A stretch of 54,514 nucleotides of DNA from contig NZ_RHOV01000018.1 in the NCBI RefSeq assembly GCF_003946655.1, positions 1-54,514 of the forward strand, in the 5' to 3' direction. Numbering within the stretch: position 1 is the first letter of the stretch; every line of letters begins with the position of its first letter. Shown here piece by piece: positions 45,531 to 54,514 of this stretch. Source of the stretch: Lapidilactobacillus achengensis (lineage in GTDB: Bacteria; Bacillota; Bacilli; Lactobacillales; Lactobacillaceae). The translations under genes and the position numbers were made by a program. The notes below the pieces were generated by a model that did no database searches, was not told the origin of the DNA, and worked only from the letters and a program-made list of their open reading frames with translations.

Positions 45531-46338
45531 AAAGTAGATTGGCCGCAGCTTGCGCTGCGCGTGGCGTTGGTGGTGGGCAGGTGTGGTGGGGCTCCAGGTC
45601 GGGCTGGGGGTGGTGGAACGCGGCGGGCACGACTTGAAGCTTTTCGGAAAACCACCGAAAATCTTCAAGCTCGGCCTTATTGTAGGCGATAAATCGCCAA
45701 CAATAATATCGCGGCTGACTCACCCCCAGCCCGACCTTCCGCCAACGAATAAACAGACCACCAACACCACGCTCCGCTCCAGCTGCTCAACGTTATAGCA
45801 GCCGTTTGAGCACTCACGCCAATTGGCAAGCTATCGCCAATTGATGAGGAACCACGCAAATGACGACCGTGTCTAGTGGTCATCAGCTTTAAATTGGTGA
45901 CACCAGTGAAGTCCGCCTGATGAACTGAGGCAAGTTCTTGATGAATCAACTGAATCGGTCGGTCTTCACCCAAGAATTGTTACGGAAATTGGGCAAATTA
46001 TTAGGCCTACGCGAAATGTACCGACCTCCCAATCCGAATCCGCTGGTATTGCCGTACCATAAAAAATGGGCAACTGTTTGACCGCTCGCTCGCAAAACCA
46101 CGTCGTCAAATCCTTCGCTTCGATTGCAGATAAGCTCAATTCTGCCTAGCAACCGCCTCAGGACGTGTGGCTCAGCGGTGAAATTGTCCTTTGCGGCTTT
46201 GCCGCTTAGGACAAGGCTCGATTTGAAGCCAATTCCCGTTTTTGGAATTGGCTTCAAACGATGCCCACCGCGTTCCAGCCACGACAAACGTCCTGAGGCG
46301 GTTGCGTCACCACTAAACCCAGCACACCTGCAATCAAG
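45531..46338 (-). repeat. R-family long repeat, copy R10 (inverted)
   Basis: Minus strand: CTTGATTGCAGG, A module with CCTCAGGACGT arms, spacer, B module of the GGCGTTGGTGG type with the TTATTGTAGGCGAT..AACAATAA hairpin, right end CAATCTACTTTC. Confidence 0.87.
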
Positions 46339-46528
46339 CGAAGGCTCTGAAATACAAAAAATTTAATTTTTTTGAAAAAAAGGTTAGAATGTAAGCTATC
46401 ACTGAGTTTTGGCAGGCGCGACCCCAGCGTGATCACCGCAATTAACCGCTTTATTGCGATAGATGAACCTATGAACATTTGACCATATTTATTGTCATCA
46501 TTAGACTATTGATTAGTAAGGAGGAGTT

Positions 46529-47434
46529 ATGGTTAAAAAACTGATTAAACAATGGCCTTGGTTGGTGGCGCTACTCAGCTTGAGTCTGCTGCTAACGGCT
46601 TGTGGCCGGACCGCGACCAAGGAACCAATGAAGACCACGGGCAAGATTCATTTTGTGACCTCATTGGATTTCTATGGTGATCCGGCGCGGGCGATTTTGG
46701 GCGACGCGGGGACAGTCACGAGCTTGATCAATTCGCCGAGTGTGGATCCTCACGATTATTCGCCGACGACCAACGACGCGAAGATCGTGGCGCGGGCGGA
46801 TCTGGCGCTGATGAACGGCGCGGGCTATGACAGCTGGCTGGCCAAATTGGTCAAGGCCGACAATGAACAGACCCAGCTGATCGATGTAGCGGCGGATATC
46901 GTTAAGTTGCCAGACGGCGGTAATGAACATCTTTGGTATGATTTCAGCGTGATGCCCCAAGTCACGAAGCTGTTGGTCAAGCGTTTTAGCGCGCTGCGAC
47001 CAGCTCAGGCGGCGACTTTCAAACGTAACGGGCAGAAATATTTGGCGCGTTTAGCCAAGTTGCAAGAACAGGAAAAAGAGTTACGCCAAACGCTTTCCGG
47101 GCAGAAAGTAATGATCACCGAGCCGGTTTTCAATTATGTCCTGACTAATTTGAAAATGACCATCGTCAATGAAAGCTTTGCCTTGGATATTGAAGAGGGC
47201 GCCGATCCGAAGCCTGCTGATATTCAGCGGATGCAAGATCAATTGGATCACCGCGAAGTCAGTTGCCTAGTCGTCAATAAGCAAGTGACCAGCGCCTTGG
47301 TCACCGATTTGATCAAGCGGGCCGAGCGACATCAGGTGCCAATTTTGCGAGTGACCGAAACATTGCCGCAAGGGAAGAATTATTTGAGTTGGATGACCAG
47401 CCAGTTACAAGCATTCGCGACAATCACAAAATAA
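46529..47434 (+). CDS. Metal ABC transporter substrate-binding lipoprotein (ZnuA/AdcA-like)
   Basis: Extracellular metal-binding lipoprotein, 301 residues. The signal ends in lipobox LLTAC with Cys about residue 26. Family motifs: HFVTSLDFYGDPARAILGD, SVDPHDYSPTTNDAKIVARADL with a ligand His, NEHLWYDF with a second His, and MITEPVFNYV. It lacks the Asp seen in manganese-type proteins at the last site, so zinc is a reasonable guess. AAGGAGGAG precedes ATG 46529. Two C repeats separate it from its ATPase gene. Confidence 0.87.
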   Translation: MVKKLIKQWPWLVALLSLSLLLTACGRTATKEPMKTTGKIHFVTSLDFYGDPARAILGDAGTVTSLINSPSVDPHDYSPTTNDAKIVARADLALMNGAGYDSWLAKLVKADNEQTQLIDVAADIVKLPDGGNEHLWYDFSVMPQVTKLLVKRFSALRPAQAATFKRNGQKYLARLAKLQEQEKELRQTLSGQKVMITEPVFNYVLTNLKMTIVNESFALDIEEGADPKPADIQRMQDQLDHREVSCLVVNKQVTSALVTDLIKRAERHQVPILRVTETLPQGKNYLSWMTSQLQAFATITK

Positions 47435-47435
47435 C

Positions 47436-47685
47436 AGAGTGCGAGCCGACCTGGTCAGCTTCTGAGCATTAGCCTAGCCATTGTTATGGAAGCTGGGCTT
47501 TGCTTCCGGAACAATGGCGTAGCTAAGCGGAGGAAGCTAGGTCGGTGAGCACGTTTCAAACCAGAGTGCGGAGCGCAACGGGTTGGCTTTGAGCATTAAC
47601 CTAGCTAGGATTTTGGAGGCAGGTCTTTGCCTCCAGAAGCCTAGCGTAGTTAAGCGGAAAAGCCAGTTGCGCGCAGCACGTTTCG
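47436..47685 (+). repeat. Two tandem C-family repeats inside a metal ABC operon
   Basis: Units at 47436-47557 and 47563-47685. The first starts one base after the lipoprotein stop codon. Stems GCCGACC..AGCTTC / GAAGCT..GGTCGG, and GCGCAAC..GGCTTT / AAAGCC..GTTGCGC. The second unit has GAGCATTAACCTAG with CGTAGTTAAGC, where the changed A is matched by a changed T. The ATPase ribosome site follows after about 13 bases. Confidence 0.9.
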
Positions 47686-47709
47686 AGAAATAGTAAGCGA
47701 GGAGAATCA

Positions 47710-48408
47710 ATGACAGACCCAATTTTGAAAGTCACCGATTTAGCGATGAGCTTCGGTGAGAAAACTGTTTTTAAGAATTTGAATTTTACGATCGACGCCG
47801 GCGAGAAATTGGCCTTGATCGGGCATAATGGCGCTGGCAAGTCGACTTTGGTCAAACTGTTGATCGGGTTGACCCATCCCACTGCTGGCACGATCACGCG
47901 GATCCCGTTGCCTGGTCATGAGCGACTGCGGATCGGTTATGTGCCTCAATTTCGCAATTTGGACGCCGACGCGCCGCTGTCCGTCGCTAGTTTCGTGGCC
48001 TTGAATGTGGGGCTTTCTTGGCGGCCGTGGTTGAGCCACCAGGAAAAAGAGCGGGTGACCCAAGTTTTGGAACAGACGCAATTGACGCAGATCAAAGACC
48101 GTCCGATCACCTTGACCTCCGGCGGCGAGCGGCAACGGGCGTATTTGGCCCAGGCCTTGTTGGCTGATCCAGATCTGTTGATTTTGGATGAAGCCACCGC
48201 CAGCATGGACGTGGACGCGAAGGTGCAGATGATGGCCTTGGTGGATACGATCGTGACCCAGCAGAAAATGGCGCTGGTCTTCGTCAGCCACGACTTGGAG
48301 TTGACGGCGCGGTACACCGACCGCTACTTGTTGATCAGTAATCAGCAGTTGTTGACCGGTTCCAGCAAAGAAGTCAACGCCGATAGTTTGAAGGGGGTGC
48401 GGCTCTAA
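47710..48408 (+). CDS. Metal ABC transporter, ATP-binding protein
   Basis: 232-residue ATPase of the zinc/manganese type: Walker A GHNGAGKST, GYVPQFRNLDADAPLSVASFV, signature LTSGGERQRAYLAQALL, Walker B LLILDEATASMD (Ala-Thr in place of the usual Pro-Phe), and switch His in FVSHDLE. Ends TAATG, where the permease start overlaps its stop by one base. Confidence 0.9.
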   Translation: MTDPILKVTDLAMSFGEKTVFKNLNFTIDAGEKLALIGHNGAGKSTLVKLLIGLTHPTAGTITRIPLPGHERLRIGYVPQFRNLDADAPLSVASFVALNVGLSWRPWLSHQEKERVTQVLEQTQLTQIKDRPITLTSGGERQRAYLAQALLADPDLLILDEATASMDVDAKVQMMALVDTIVTQQKMALVFVSHDLELTARYTDRYLLISNQQLLTGSSKEVNADSLKGVRL

Positions 48409-49202
48409 TGTTTGCTTTTACCTTTATGCGCCACGCGTTTGTGGCCAGTACGTTTATCGCTTTGACCTGTGGGGTGATCGGCGTCTTCGTGGTGGCCCGG
48501 CAACTGTCTTTTCTGGCTCACATGTTGTCCGAGATCGGTTTTGCTGGCGCGGCGTTTGGCGCATTTCTCGGTATCTCGCCGTTGATCGGAATGTTGCTGT
48601 TCACCTTGGCCAGTAGCTTGTTGATCAGTAGTTTGTCCGTGGAGCGGGTCCAACGGGAATCGACGATCAGCGCCGTTTCCTCGCTCTTTATCGGCTCGGG
48701 GATCCTGTTCCTGGCGCTGGCCAATCAAAGCTCTAGTTACGCCACCGATATTCTTTTCGGGAGTATTGTCGGCATCAGTCAGAGTGGCGTTTGGCAACTG
48801 GTGGTGTTGTCGCTGGTGGTGCTGTTGACGATCTGGCTGATTTTCCGGCCGCTGCAATTCGATTCCTTCGATAGCGTCGGCGCCAAGGCCAATGGGGTCC
48901 ACTCCCGCGTGATCGGGATCATCTTCTTGATCCTGCTGGCCATGAGTGTCAGCGTCGGCGCGCAGATCGTCGGCTCAATGCTGGTGTTCATCTTGTTGAC
49001 GTTGCCAGCCTCGATCGCCAAAGCCCTAGGACACAGCATGAAACAATTGCTGCTGATCTCTGTGGCGGCCGCCCTGTTTGGCGTCTGGCTCGGCCTGTGG
49101 TTAGGCTATCTGACCAATTGGCCGGTCACCTTCTTCATCGCCTTGATCGAAGTGATCTGCTACATGCTCGCGCTCCTAGTCCAAAAACGCCGGAATGGCT
49201 AA
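48408..49202 (+). CDS. Metal ABC transporter, permease
   Basis: ABC-3 family membrane component, 264 residues, about seven or eight helices. FVVARQLSFLAHMLSEIGFAGAAFGAFLGI is the coupling-loop region; GSMLVFILLTLPASIAKALG is the conserved late helix pair. Partner of the preceding ATPase and lipoprotein; ends at a clear terminator. Confidence 0.9.
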   Translation: MFAFTFMRHAFVASTFIALTCGVIGVFVVARQLSFLAHMLSEIGFAGAAFGAFLGISPLIGMLLFTLASSLLISSLSVERVQRESTISAVSSLFIGSGILFLALANQSSSYATDILFGSIVGISQSGVWQLVVLSLVVLLTIWLIFRPLQFDSFDSVGAKANGVHSRVIGIIFLILLAMSVSVGAQIVGSMLVFILLTLPASIAKALGHSMKQLLLISVAAALFGVWLGLWLGYLTNWPVTFFIALIEVICYMLALLVQKRRNG

Positions 49203-49229
49203 ATAATAGTGACCATTATCACCCAAAGA

Positions 49230-49262
49230 ACTGACCGTGAACGACTGGCGGTCAGTTTTTTT
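49230..49262 (+). terminator. Terminator of the second metal ABC operon
   Basis: ACTGACCG pairs with CGGTCAGT, followed by TTTTTT. Confidence 0.9.
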
Positions 49263-49457
49263 GGTGCTGCTGGCGGGGTCAGAAACGAAGCCAGCGCCCG
49301 ACCGCTACCCCTCTGCCTGTTTTTGGAGAAAAATCGCGGAAAATGCGTGTTTGCGTTTTCCCGAAACTTTCAGAAAATAATGTATAATAATCGCTGCATT
49401 ACATTTTTGGAAGTGTTAATTTAGCGCAAAAAAACAAGCGGATAAGGGGAATGCAAG

Positions 49458-50528
49458 ATGAAAATGGGATTGAAATTTGCGGCGGTAGCAGTGACTGCCC
49501 TGATGTTACTGGCCGGATGCGCCAACAACAAAGTGAAGGGCAAGGCCAGCGGGGGTCACAAAAAAGATGAAAAAATTGTCGTTTATTCAAATTCGGTTGC
49601 AAATGGCCGAGGTGATTTTCTGAAAGAGAAGGCCAAAGAAAAAGGTTTCGATTTGGAAATCGTCGACTTAGGCGGCAACGATTTATTGAACCGGGTGATG
49701 GCGGAAAAAGACGCGCCGATCGCGGACGTGGTTTTTGGGATGAACCAAATGATGTTCAACAAAGTCGAGAAAACCGGAATCTTGGAAACCTATCAACCTA
49801 AATGGCTGGACCAAGTCGATCCTGCTTTGGTCAACAAGCAGCACAAATTCTCACCGCTACAAGAACAGCGGGTGTTCATGGTTTATGATGCCAAGAAGAT
49901 CAAGGCTGCGGATGCGGTCAAAGACTGGCAACAATTGGCCAACGATAAAAGTCTTAAAGGAAAATATATTGTGCCTAAAGGCCTAGGTGGCGCCACAGCC
50001 AACGCGGTCGTTTATAACATCTTGATGAATTATCAAGACAAATCCGCGAAAATGGGCATTTCCAAAGAAGGCTTTGAAGTCTTGAACAAGTTCTTCAAGA
50101 ATGGGACGAACGCCACGGATGGTCAATCCGAAGTTGGCGAGATCGCCAATGGCGTGGCTGATTATGCCTATACTTGGTTGAGCAATGTGCCATTATTGGA
50201 GGACAAGCTGGGCATTAAATTAGGCATTGTCAATCCGCCTTATGGAGTGCCGCAAACGGTTGAACAAGTGGGTATCATCAAGAAGGACAAGATGAAGAGT
50301 CAGGCGAAAGACTTTGTTGATTTCTTAGGTAGCGCCGAATTGCAGCGGGGTTGGTCTGAGAAATTTGGCTCGGCGCCGGTCAATAAAGAAGCGCAATCTT
50401 CAGTGAATCCAAGCATCAAGAAAATTCTAGAAACAACGACGCCGCAAGCCAATGACTACGACTTTATCAGTCAACATCTGGACGCTTGGACGGAATACAT
50501 CGAGCTGAATCTCCTCGGCGCTAAATGA
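49458..50528 (+). CDS. ABC transporter substrate-binding lipoprotein (ferric/phosphonate-type fold)
   Basis: 356-residue extracellular lipoprotein: lipobox LLAGC at about residue 21, then KIVVYSNSVANGRGDFLKEKAKEKGFDLEIVDLGGNDLL, NRVMAEKDAPIADVVFGMNQMMF and YAYTWLSNVPLLEDK, a layout seen in ferric iron, hexose-phosphate and aminoethylphosphonate binders. Substrate cannot be read from sequence; the phosphodiesterase at the operon end argues for a phosphate ester. AAGGGGA precedes ATG 49458 and a TATAAT box lies at 49383-49388. First of a four-gene operon. Confidence 0.85.
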   Translation: MKMGLKFAAVAVTALMLLAGCANNKVKGKASGGHKKDEKIVVYSNSVANGRGDFLKEKAKEKGFDLEIVDLGGNDLLNRVMAEKDAPIADVVFGMNQMMFNKVEKTGILETYQPKWLDQVDPALVNKQHKFSPLQEQRVFMVYDAKKIKAADAVKDWQQLANDKSLKGKYIVPKGLGGATANAVVYNILMNYQDKSAKMGISKEGFEVLNKFFKNGTNATDGQSEVGEIANGVADYAYTWLSNVPLLEDKLGIKLGIVNPPYGVPQTVEQVGIIKKDKMKSQAKDFVDFLGSAELQRGWSEKFGSAPVNKEAQSSVNPSIKKILETTTPQANDYDFISQHLDAWTEYIELNLLGAK

Positions 50529-50545
50529 AAGGGTGAGCGGGCAAA

Positions 50546-51508
50546 ATGATAACGTTTAAGAATATTGAAATCAAATACGATGATTTTGTCGCGGTACCTA
50601 ACTTGAGTTTTGCGGTCAATGAAGGTGAGTTCTTCACGCTGTTAGGTCCCTCCGGTTGCGGCAAGACCACGACACTGCGGGCCTTGGCTGGGTTCTTGAA
50701 GCCCACCCAAGGGAGCATTGAGATTGCTGGGGTCGATATTACGGCGATGCCGATCGATGAACGGCAAGTGGGCATGGTCTTTCAAAGTTACGCCCTGTTT
50801 CCCACCATGTCGGCCTATGACAACATTGCCTTTGGGCTTAAAATCGCGAAAAAATCGAAGGCAGAGATCGATACGCGGGTGCTGGAATTGGCGAAAATGA
50901 TCGACCTGACCCCAGAACAATTGGCCAAGAACGTGGCCAACTTGTCGGGTGGACAACAACAGCGTGTCGCGATCGCACGCGCCTTGGCGAAGAAACCGAA
51001 AATCTTGGTCATGGATGAACCCCTTTCGAATTTGGACGCCAAATTGCGGAAATCACTGCGAAAAGAAATCAAGGAATTTCAGAAATCTTTTGGGATCACC
51101 ACCGTTTATGTGACCCATGATCAGGAAGAAGCGCTGATGCTATCGGATCGGATCGCAGTGTTCAACAAGGGTCAGATCGAGCAGATCGGTCGGCCGCAAC
51201 AAATCTACAATGAGTCCGCGACCGAGTTTGTGTGCAAATTTATCGGAGAAGCCAATTCGTTAACGGCGGCGGACCTGGCCAAATTGGGGATCGAAGTCAG
51301 CGACGCTTCAGCCAGTGACGCCTTTTATGTTCGTCCAGAAAAGGTCTCCTTCTCCCGCACGGCCAGCGCGGTCAATCGAATCGCCGGTCAGATCGTGGGT
51401 AAGGAATTCTACGGGATGTACGGGTATTATCAGATCGAGATCGCCGGCACCAAGTTGATCTCTTTCCAGCGCGAGTCAAAGGCCGAACAACATCGAAACG
51501 GTGAGTAG
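50546..51508 (+). CDS. ABC transporter ATP-binding protein, shortened by a nonsense codon
   Basis: 320 residues with all ATPase motifs: GPSGCGKTT, FQSYALFPTMSAYDN, LSGGQQQRVAIARALAKKP, VMDEPLSNLDAKLR and VTHDQEEAL, plus a C-terminal regulatory (TOBE-like) domain. The frame stops at TAG 51506-51508, but in the same frame the sequence continues IFVGVQSENILSYPAKG to TAA at 51560-51562. A single AAG-to-TAG change would explain this, removing the last 18 residues. The ATPase core is intact, so activity may remain. Confidence 0.85.
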   Translation: MITFKNIEIKYDDFVAVPNLSFAVNEGEFFTLLGPSGCGKTTTLRALAGFLKPTQGSIEIAGVDITAMPIDERQVGMVFQSYALFPTMSAYDNIAFGLKIAKKSKAEIDTRVLELAKMIDLTPEQLAKNVANLSGGQQQRVAIARALAKKPKILVMDEPLSNLDAKLRKSLRKEIKEFQKSFGITTVYVTHDQEEALMLSDRIAVFNKGQIEQIGRPQQIYNESATEFVCKFIGEANSLTAADLAKLGIEVSDASASDAFYVRPEKVSFSRTASAVNRIAGQIVGKEFYGMYGYYQIEIAGTKLISFQRESKAEQHRNGE

Positions 51509-51574
51509 ATCTTTGTGGGCGTGCAATCAGAGAATATCTTAAGTTACCCGGCGAAAGGGTAAGGGGGCGCACTT

Positions 51575-53303
51575 ATGACAACGAGTTCACGGCAAGATCC
51601 GCCGCGGCGCTGGCGCCGCCTTCACTTAGGCTTGATTGCCTATTTGATCGTGTTGGTTTGGTTCATTATCGCCTTTATGATCGTCCCCAACATCGAGATC
51701 CTCAAAACAGTCTTTTTCTCCAAAGATGGGTTCTCCAGTGAGCTGATTCAGAAAATCTTCACGTCTCAGCGCGCCGTTTGCGCTGACGGTCACAACAACG
51801 ATCGTCGGCATTGCTGAGGTGCTCTTCCTGGAATATTTCAAGTTGAAGGGTAAGCAGTTCCTCACGCTATGTTACATGATCCCGCTGGTCTTTGGCGGGA
51901 TCATGCTAAGCAATGGCTACTTGTTCACCTATGGGAAACGCGGCTTTGTGACCCGTTTTCTGATCGGTCACTTTCCTAATTTGCCAGCGGATTGGTTTGG
52001 CGGATTCGGCGCGGTGTTGTTCTTGATGACGTTTGCTTGTACCGCCCACTATATGATTTTCTTCCGCAACGCCTTTAAGAGTATCGACTTTCAAACTGTG
52101 GAGGCGGCCAGAGGCTTGGGCGCTTCCGACTTCAAGATTCTCACCAAGGTTGTCTTGCCAGCGTTAAAACCGATTTTACTGACTTGTATTATCTTGCTCT
52201 TTCAGACCGGCTTAATGGCGATGGCCGCGCCCTTAATGGTGGGCGGTCGCCGCTTTGAAACGATCGGTCCCTTGATCCTGACCTTTACGCAACGACCAGC
52301 GTCACGGATGTTGGCCGCTGTGCTGTCATTGTTTCTGGGAGTGTTTCAATTAGGGTTACTTTTCGTGATCCAACGAAATGAGCGGCGGGGAAATTATTTG
52401 TCGATCTCCAAGGTGAAGACCACGATCGAACCGACGCGCATCAAGCAACCGTTACTCAACTTAGGCGCCCACGTCGTTGCTTACTTGTTCGCCTTGATCA
52501 ATTTATTACCATTGGTGGTCGTGGTCTTGTTCTCGTTCACTGATTTCAAGACGATCTCGACGCGGGAACTCCACCTGAATTCCTTCAGCTTGGAGAACTA
52601 TCAACGGGTGCTGACCGATCGCTCGGCGTATCATCCCTTCCTGACCAGTGTCGTTTACGCCGGACTGGCGGCAATCGCGGCGGTGGCGCTAATGACGATC
52701 GCGGCGCGGATCATCTTTAAGTACCGCAATCGCTTGACCACCGTCTTGGAATTCTTGCTTTATCTGCCTTGGATCCTCCCAGGGTTGATGTTTGCCTTGG
52801 GTTTGGTACTGGCCTACTCGCGACCGCGCTGGATCGTGTTCGGACACCCGCTGACCGGCACCTTGGTGATCATGCTGGTCGCTTATATTGTGGTGATGTT
52901 ACCCAACACTTTTCGTTTTTTGAAGGCCGCTTATTTCTCGGTGGATACGAATCTGGAAGACGCCGCTAAGAATCTAGGGGCTAAACCGATTTATTCCTTT
53001 GTTAAAATCGTGCTACCGATCATTCTGCCGACGATTTTGGCGATGCTGGCGCTTAACTTCAATGGCAAATTAGGCGATTATGATCTGTCTGTCTTCCTCT
53101 ATAATCCCATTGCCAAGCCTGTCGGTGTCGTGATCCGCAGCAATTCCAATCCGGAATATGGGGTGGATGGCATCGCGATCAACTTCGTCTACTCGGTGAT
53201 CTTGATGGTCATCAACGCCTTAGTGCTCTTCTTCGTCTACGCGGATGGCAAGACGAAAATCAAGCAACTTTTCAAAAAAGAAAATAAGAAATCAGGCGAA
53301 TGA
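51575..53303 (+). pseudogene. ABC transporter permease (double-domain), frameshifted
   Basis: AAGGGGG precedes ATG 51575. The first frame gives a cytoplasmic start and first helix (LIAYLIVLVWFIIAFMIVPNI) and stops at 51817; the rest continues in another frame from about 51775 (FALTVTTTIVGIAEVLFLEYF) to 53303. The intact protein would have about 12 helices and two permease loops (EAARGLGASDFKILTKVVLPALKP and DAAKNLGAKPIYSFVKIVLPIILP), as in AfuB/PhnU-type fused permeases. The junction near 51765-51780 also seems short of residues, so a small deletion is likely. Confidence 0.85.
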
Positions 53304-54223
53304 TGGTGAGAAACGCCCCCTTGGATCCTAAGTCAAAGCAACCGATCACTGCGCCAACAGAGCAAAAAATCGCGTCGCCTTGGCAGCGGCAAATGAATCG
53401 ACCGTTGCAAGCGTTACTGGCCAGCCAGCCGTTTCTGATCATGTTGCACCGCGGCGCCCATGGCGGCAATCTCGTTGAGAATACAGCGGCTGCGGTCAAT
53501 GTTGCCGTCAAACAAGGCGCTGATATTGTTGAGATCGATCTGGCCCAGTCCACCGATGGCGATTTCTTCGTTTTTCACGATGGTGGCGAACCACGATTGC
53601 TTCATGAGCAGCGTAATCTGAACCAGTTGAGCACGGCGTCGATCGCCAAGAAATTTTATTATAACTGGCTGGATCAACGGCTCACCAAGAAAGTTGAGCG
53701 ATTTAGCGAGTTATTAGCGCAAGTACCAGACGATGTTTTTCTAAATTTGGACCGTTCCTGGGATCATTGGCCAGCGTTTCTGGCGCTGTTGGATCAATTC
53801 CCTCAGCGGCATGATCATTTTATTTTGAAATCACCGGTTCGCCGGGATTTATTGACGCGGCTAGCTACTCATCCGATCAAATATATGTATGTGCCGATCA
53901 TCAGTCAGGCGGCCGAGTTGACGGTACTAGAAAGTTACCCCGAGATCAATGTGGTCGGGGTCGAGGTGATCGAGAAAACCGCGACCTTTGACTTGATCCA
54001 CTCGCGGCAATTAGCGAAATATCGCGCAGCTGGCTACCTGATGCTGGGTAACGCAATTAATCTGGATGATCAAACCCAACTATTCGGCGCGCTTAGCGAT
54101 GAAGTGGCCATCACGCAGGCTCCCGACCAGGCCTGGGGGCAGCTCTTGACCAGTGGCATCAATTGCATCCAAACCGATTGGGCCGGTCTACTTGACCGCT
54201 ACCGCACCGAAACTTTTAAGTGA
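53300..54223 (+). CDS. Glycerophosphodiester phosphodiesterase family protein
   Basis: Hydrolyses glycerophosphodiesters to glycerol 3-phosphate and an alcohol. 307 residues, no signal peptide. Catalytic and metal motifs are present: first His and Arg in MLHRGAHGG, Glu in VENTAAAV, then VEIDLAQSTDGDFFVFHDGG with the Glu/Asp metal ligands and second His. The late EVIEKTATFDLIHS, INLDDQTQLF and GINCIQTDWAGLLDRY regions resemble bacterial GdpD. It overlaps the permease stop and is the last gene of this operon, linking transport to phosphodiester use. Confidence 0.88.
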   Translation: MMVRNAPLDPKSKQPITAPTEQKIASPWQRQMNRPLQALLASQPFLIMLHRGAHGGNLVENTAAAVNVAVKQGADIVEIDLAQSTDGDFFVFHDGGEPRLLHEQRNLNQLSTASIAKKFYYNWLDQRLTKKVERFSELLAQVPDDVFLNLDRSWDHWPAFLALLDQFPQRHDHFILKSPVRRDLLTRLATHPIKYMYVPIISQAAELTVLESYPEINVVGVEVIEKTATFDLIHSRQLAKYRAAGYLMLGNAINLDDQTQLFGALSDEVAITQAPDQAWGQLLTSGINCIQTDWAGLLDRYRTETFK

Positions 54224-54245
54224 TACTTCTGGTATCACTTTTTTG
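54218..54245 (+). terminator. Terminator of the ABC-GDPD operon
   Basis: AAGTGATAC pairs with GTATCACTT, followed by TTTTT. Confidence 0.9.
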
Positions 54246-54365
54246 CTTGCCTGAGAAGATCCGGTTGGTAATGGGGAGTCGGGTGACTCAGAAGGAGGCG
54301 AGATCCTCCCGCGCGGATCGCTTGCGTTCACCTGCGACGGATGAGTGTTTTCTGACGTGCGTAAG
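54246..54365. other. Region between the operon and the IS end
   Basis: Short foldable stretches, GAGTCGGGTGACTC and GGAGGCGAGATCCTCC, but no gene. It is the likely target-side flank of the element to the right. Confidence 0.4.
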
Positions 54366-54367
54366 CA

Positions 54368-54456
54368 AATCATAACCACCCGTAAAACGGGTGGTTTGCT
54401 CCAGGGCTATAAGCCCTATGTACTGGCCAGCGTCTCAAGGCGCTGGCTTTTATAAT
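54368..54456 (-). ncRNA. Omega-RNA-like hairpin series at an IS605-group end
   Basis: Three consecutive stems: AACCACCCG / CGGGTGGTT (54374-54396), AGGGCT / AGCCCT (54403-54417) and GCCAGCG / CGCTGGC (54426-54447). On the minus strand these would follow the 3' end of a tnpB gene and end at the element boundary, the usual place of the TnpB guide RNA scaffold; the guide would then be the flanking bases below 54370. Confidence 0.5.
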
Positions 54457-54514
54457 TCAAAGCCAAACTGCGTTTGTCACTTCTGCCACCGCTTTAAGCG
54501 GTGTTTGTACTACT
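54457..54514 (-). CDS. Possible C-terminal end of a TnpB-like protein (partial)
   Basis: The last 18 codons read VVQTPLKAVAEVTNAVWL then TGA, entering from beyond the window edge. The identification rests mainly on the adjoining hairpin series; a hairpin ACCGCTTTAAGCGGT lies inside. It could instead be non-coding end sequence. Confidence 0.35.
   Translation of the reverse strand, partial: VVQTPLKAVAEVTNAVWL

Overview
This 54.5 kb window looks like chromosome from a lactic acid bacterium of the Lactobacillaceae. The evidence is strong AGGAGG-type ribosome sites, a MutY without cysteine ligands, an L-lysine-type MurE next to an aspartate racemase, two manganese uptake systems, an Rgg-type regulator and the block rsmG-noc-parA-parB-DUF951-ychF. 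I cannot fix genus or species from sequence alone.

Layout. 1-4 kb: mutY and a CoA-acylating aldehyde dehydrogenase, converging on a shared terminator. 4-13 kb: an Lsa-like ABC-F protein, a GNAT acetyltransferase, an old-yellow-enzyme oxidoreductase, an NAD(P)-binding protein, a HesB-like protein and small unknowns. 12.9-15.6 kb: an AT-rich island with an Rgg-like regulator divergent from a three-gene micro-operon (19-aa peptide, 46-aa Sec-type prepeptide ending NWGWQ, 69-aa membrane protein), then an anchored surface protein. 15.8-20.3 kb: a frameshifted MFS transporter, two tiny peptide genes and an intact MFS exporter. 21.3-27.3 kb: chromosome segregation block. 28.6-36.4 kb: manganese ABC operon, guaB, mntH and a universal stress protein. 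37.7-45 kb: two-component system plus D,D-carboxypeptidase, then murE and an Asp/Glu racemase (cell wall). 46.5-49.2 kb: a second metal ABC operon. 49.4-54.2 kb: a decaying ABC operon (nonsense codon in the ATPase, frameshift in the permease) ending in a glycerophosphodiester phosphodiesterase gene. The right edge enters what looks like the end of an IS605-group element with an omega-RNA-like hairpin series.

The dominant unusual feature is repeated non-coding DNA. About 18% of the window belongs to two families of intergenic repeats. Family R (10 copies, mostly 0.7-1.1 kb) carries a multi-hairpin module at its left end and the inverted form of that module at its right end. Family C (about 120 bp, nine complete copies and one fragment) is a long hairpin with fixed unpaired motifs and freely varying but complementary stems. 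Different copies carry different stem sequences that still pair, so structure is conserved rather than sequence. C elements are inserted inside R elements, and tandem C arrays sit inside a transporter operon and between mntH and the stress gene. No transposase or recombinase for either family is visible here. I regard these families, and the Rgg/peptide locus, as the main candidates for an undescribed system.
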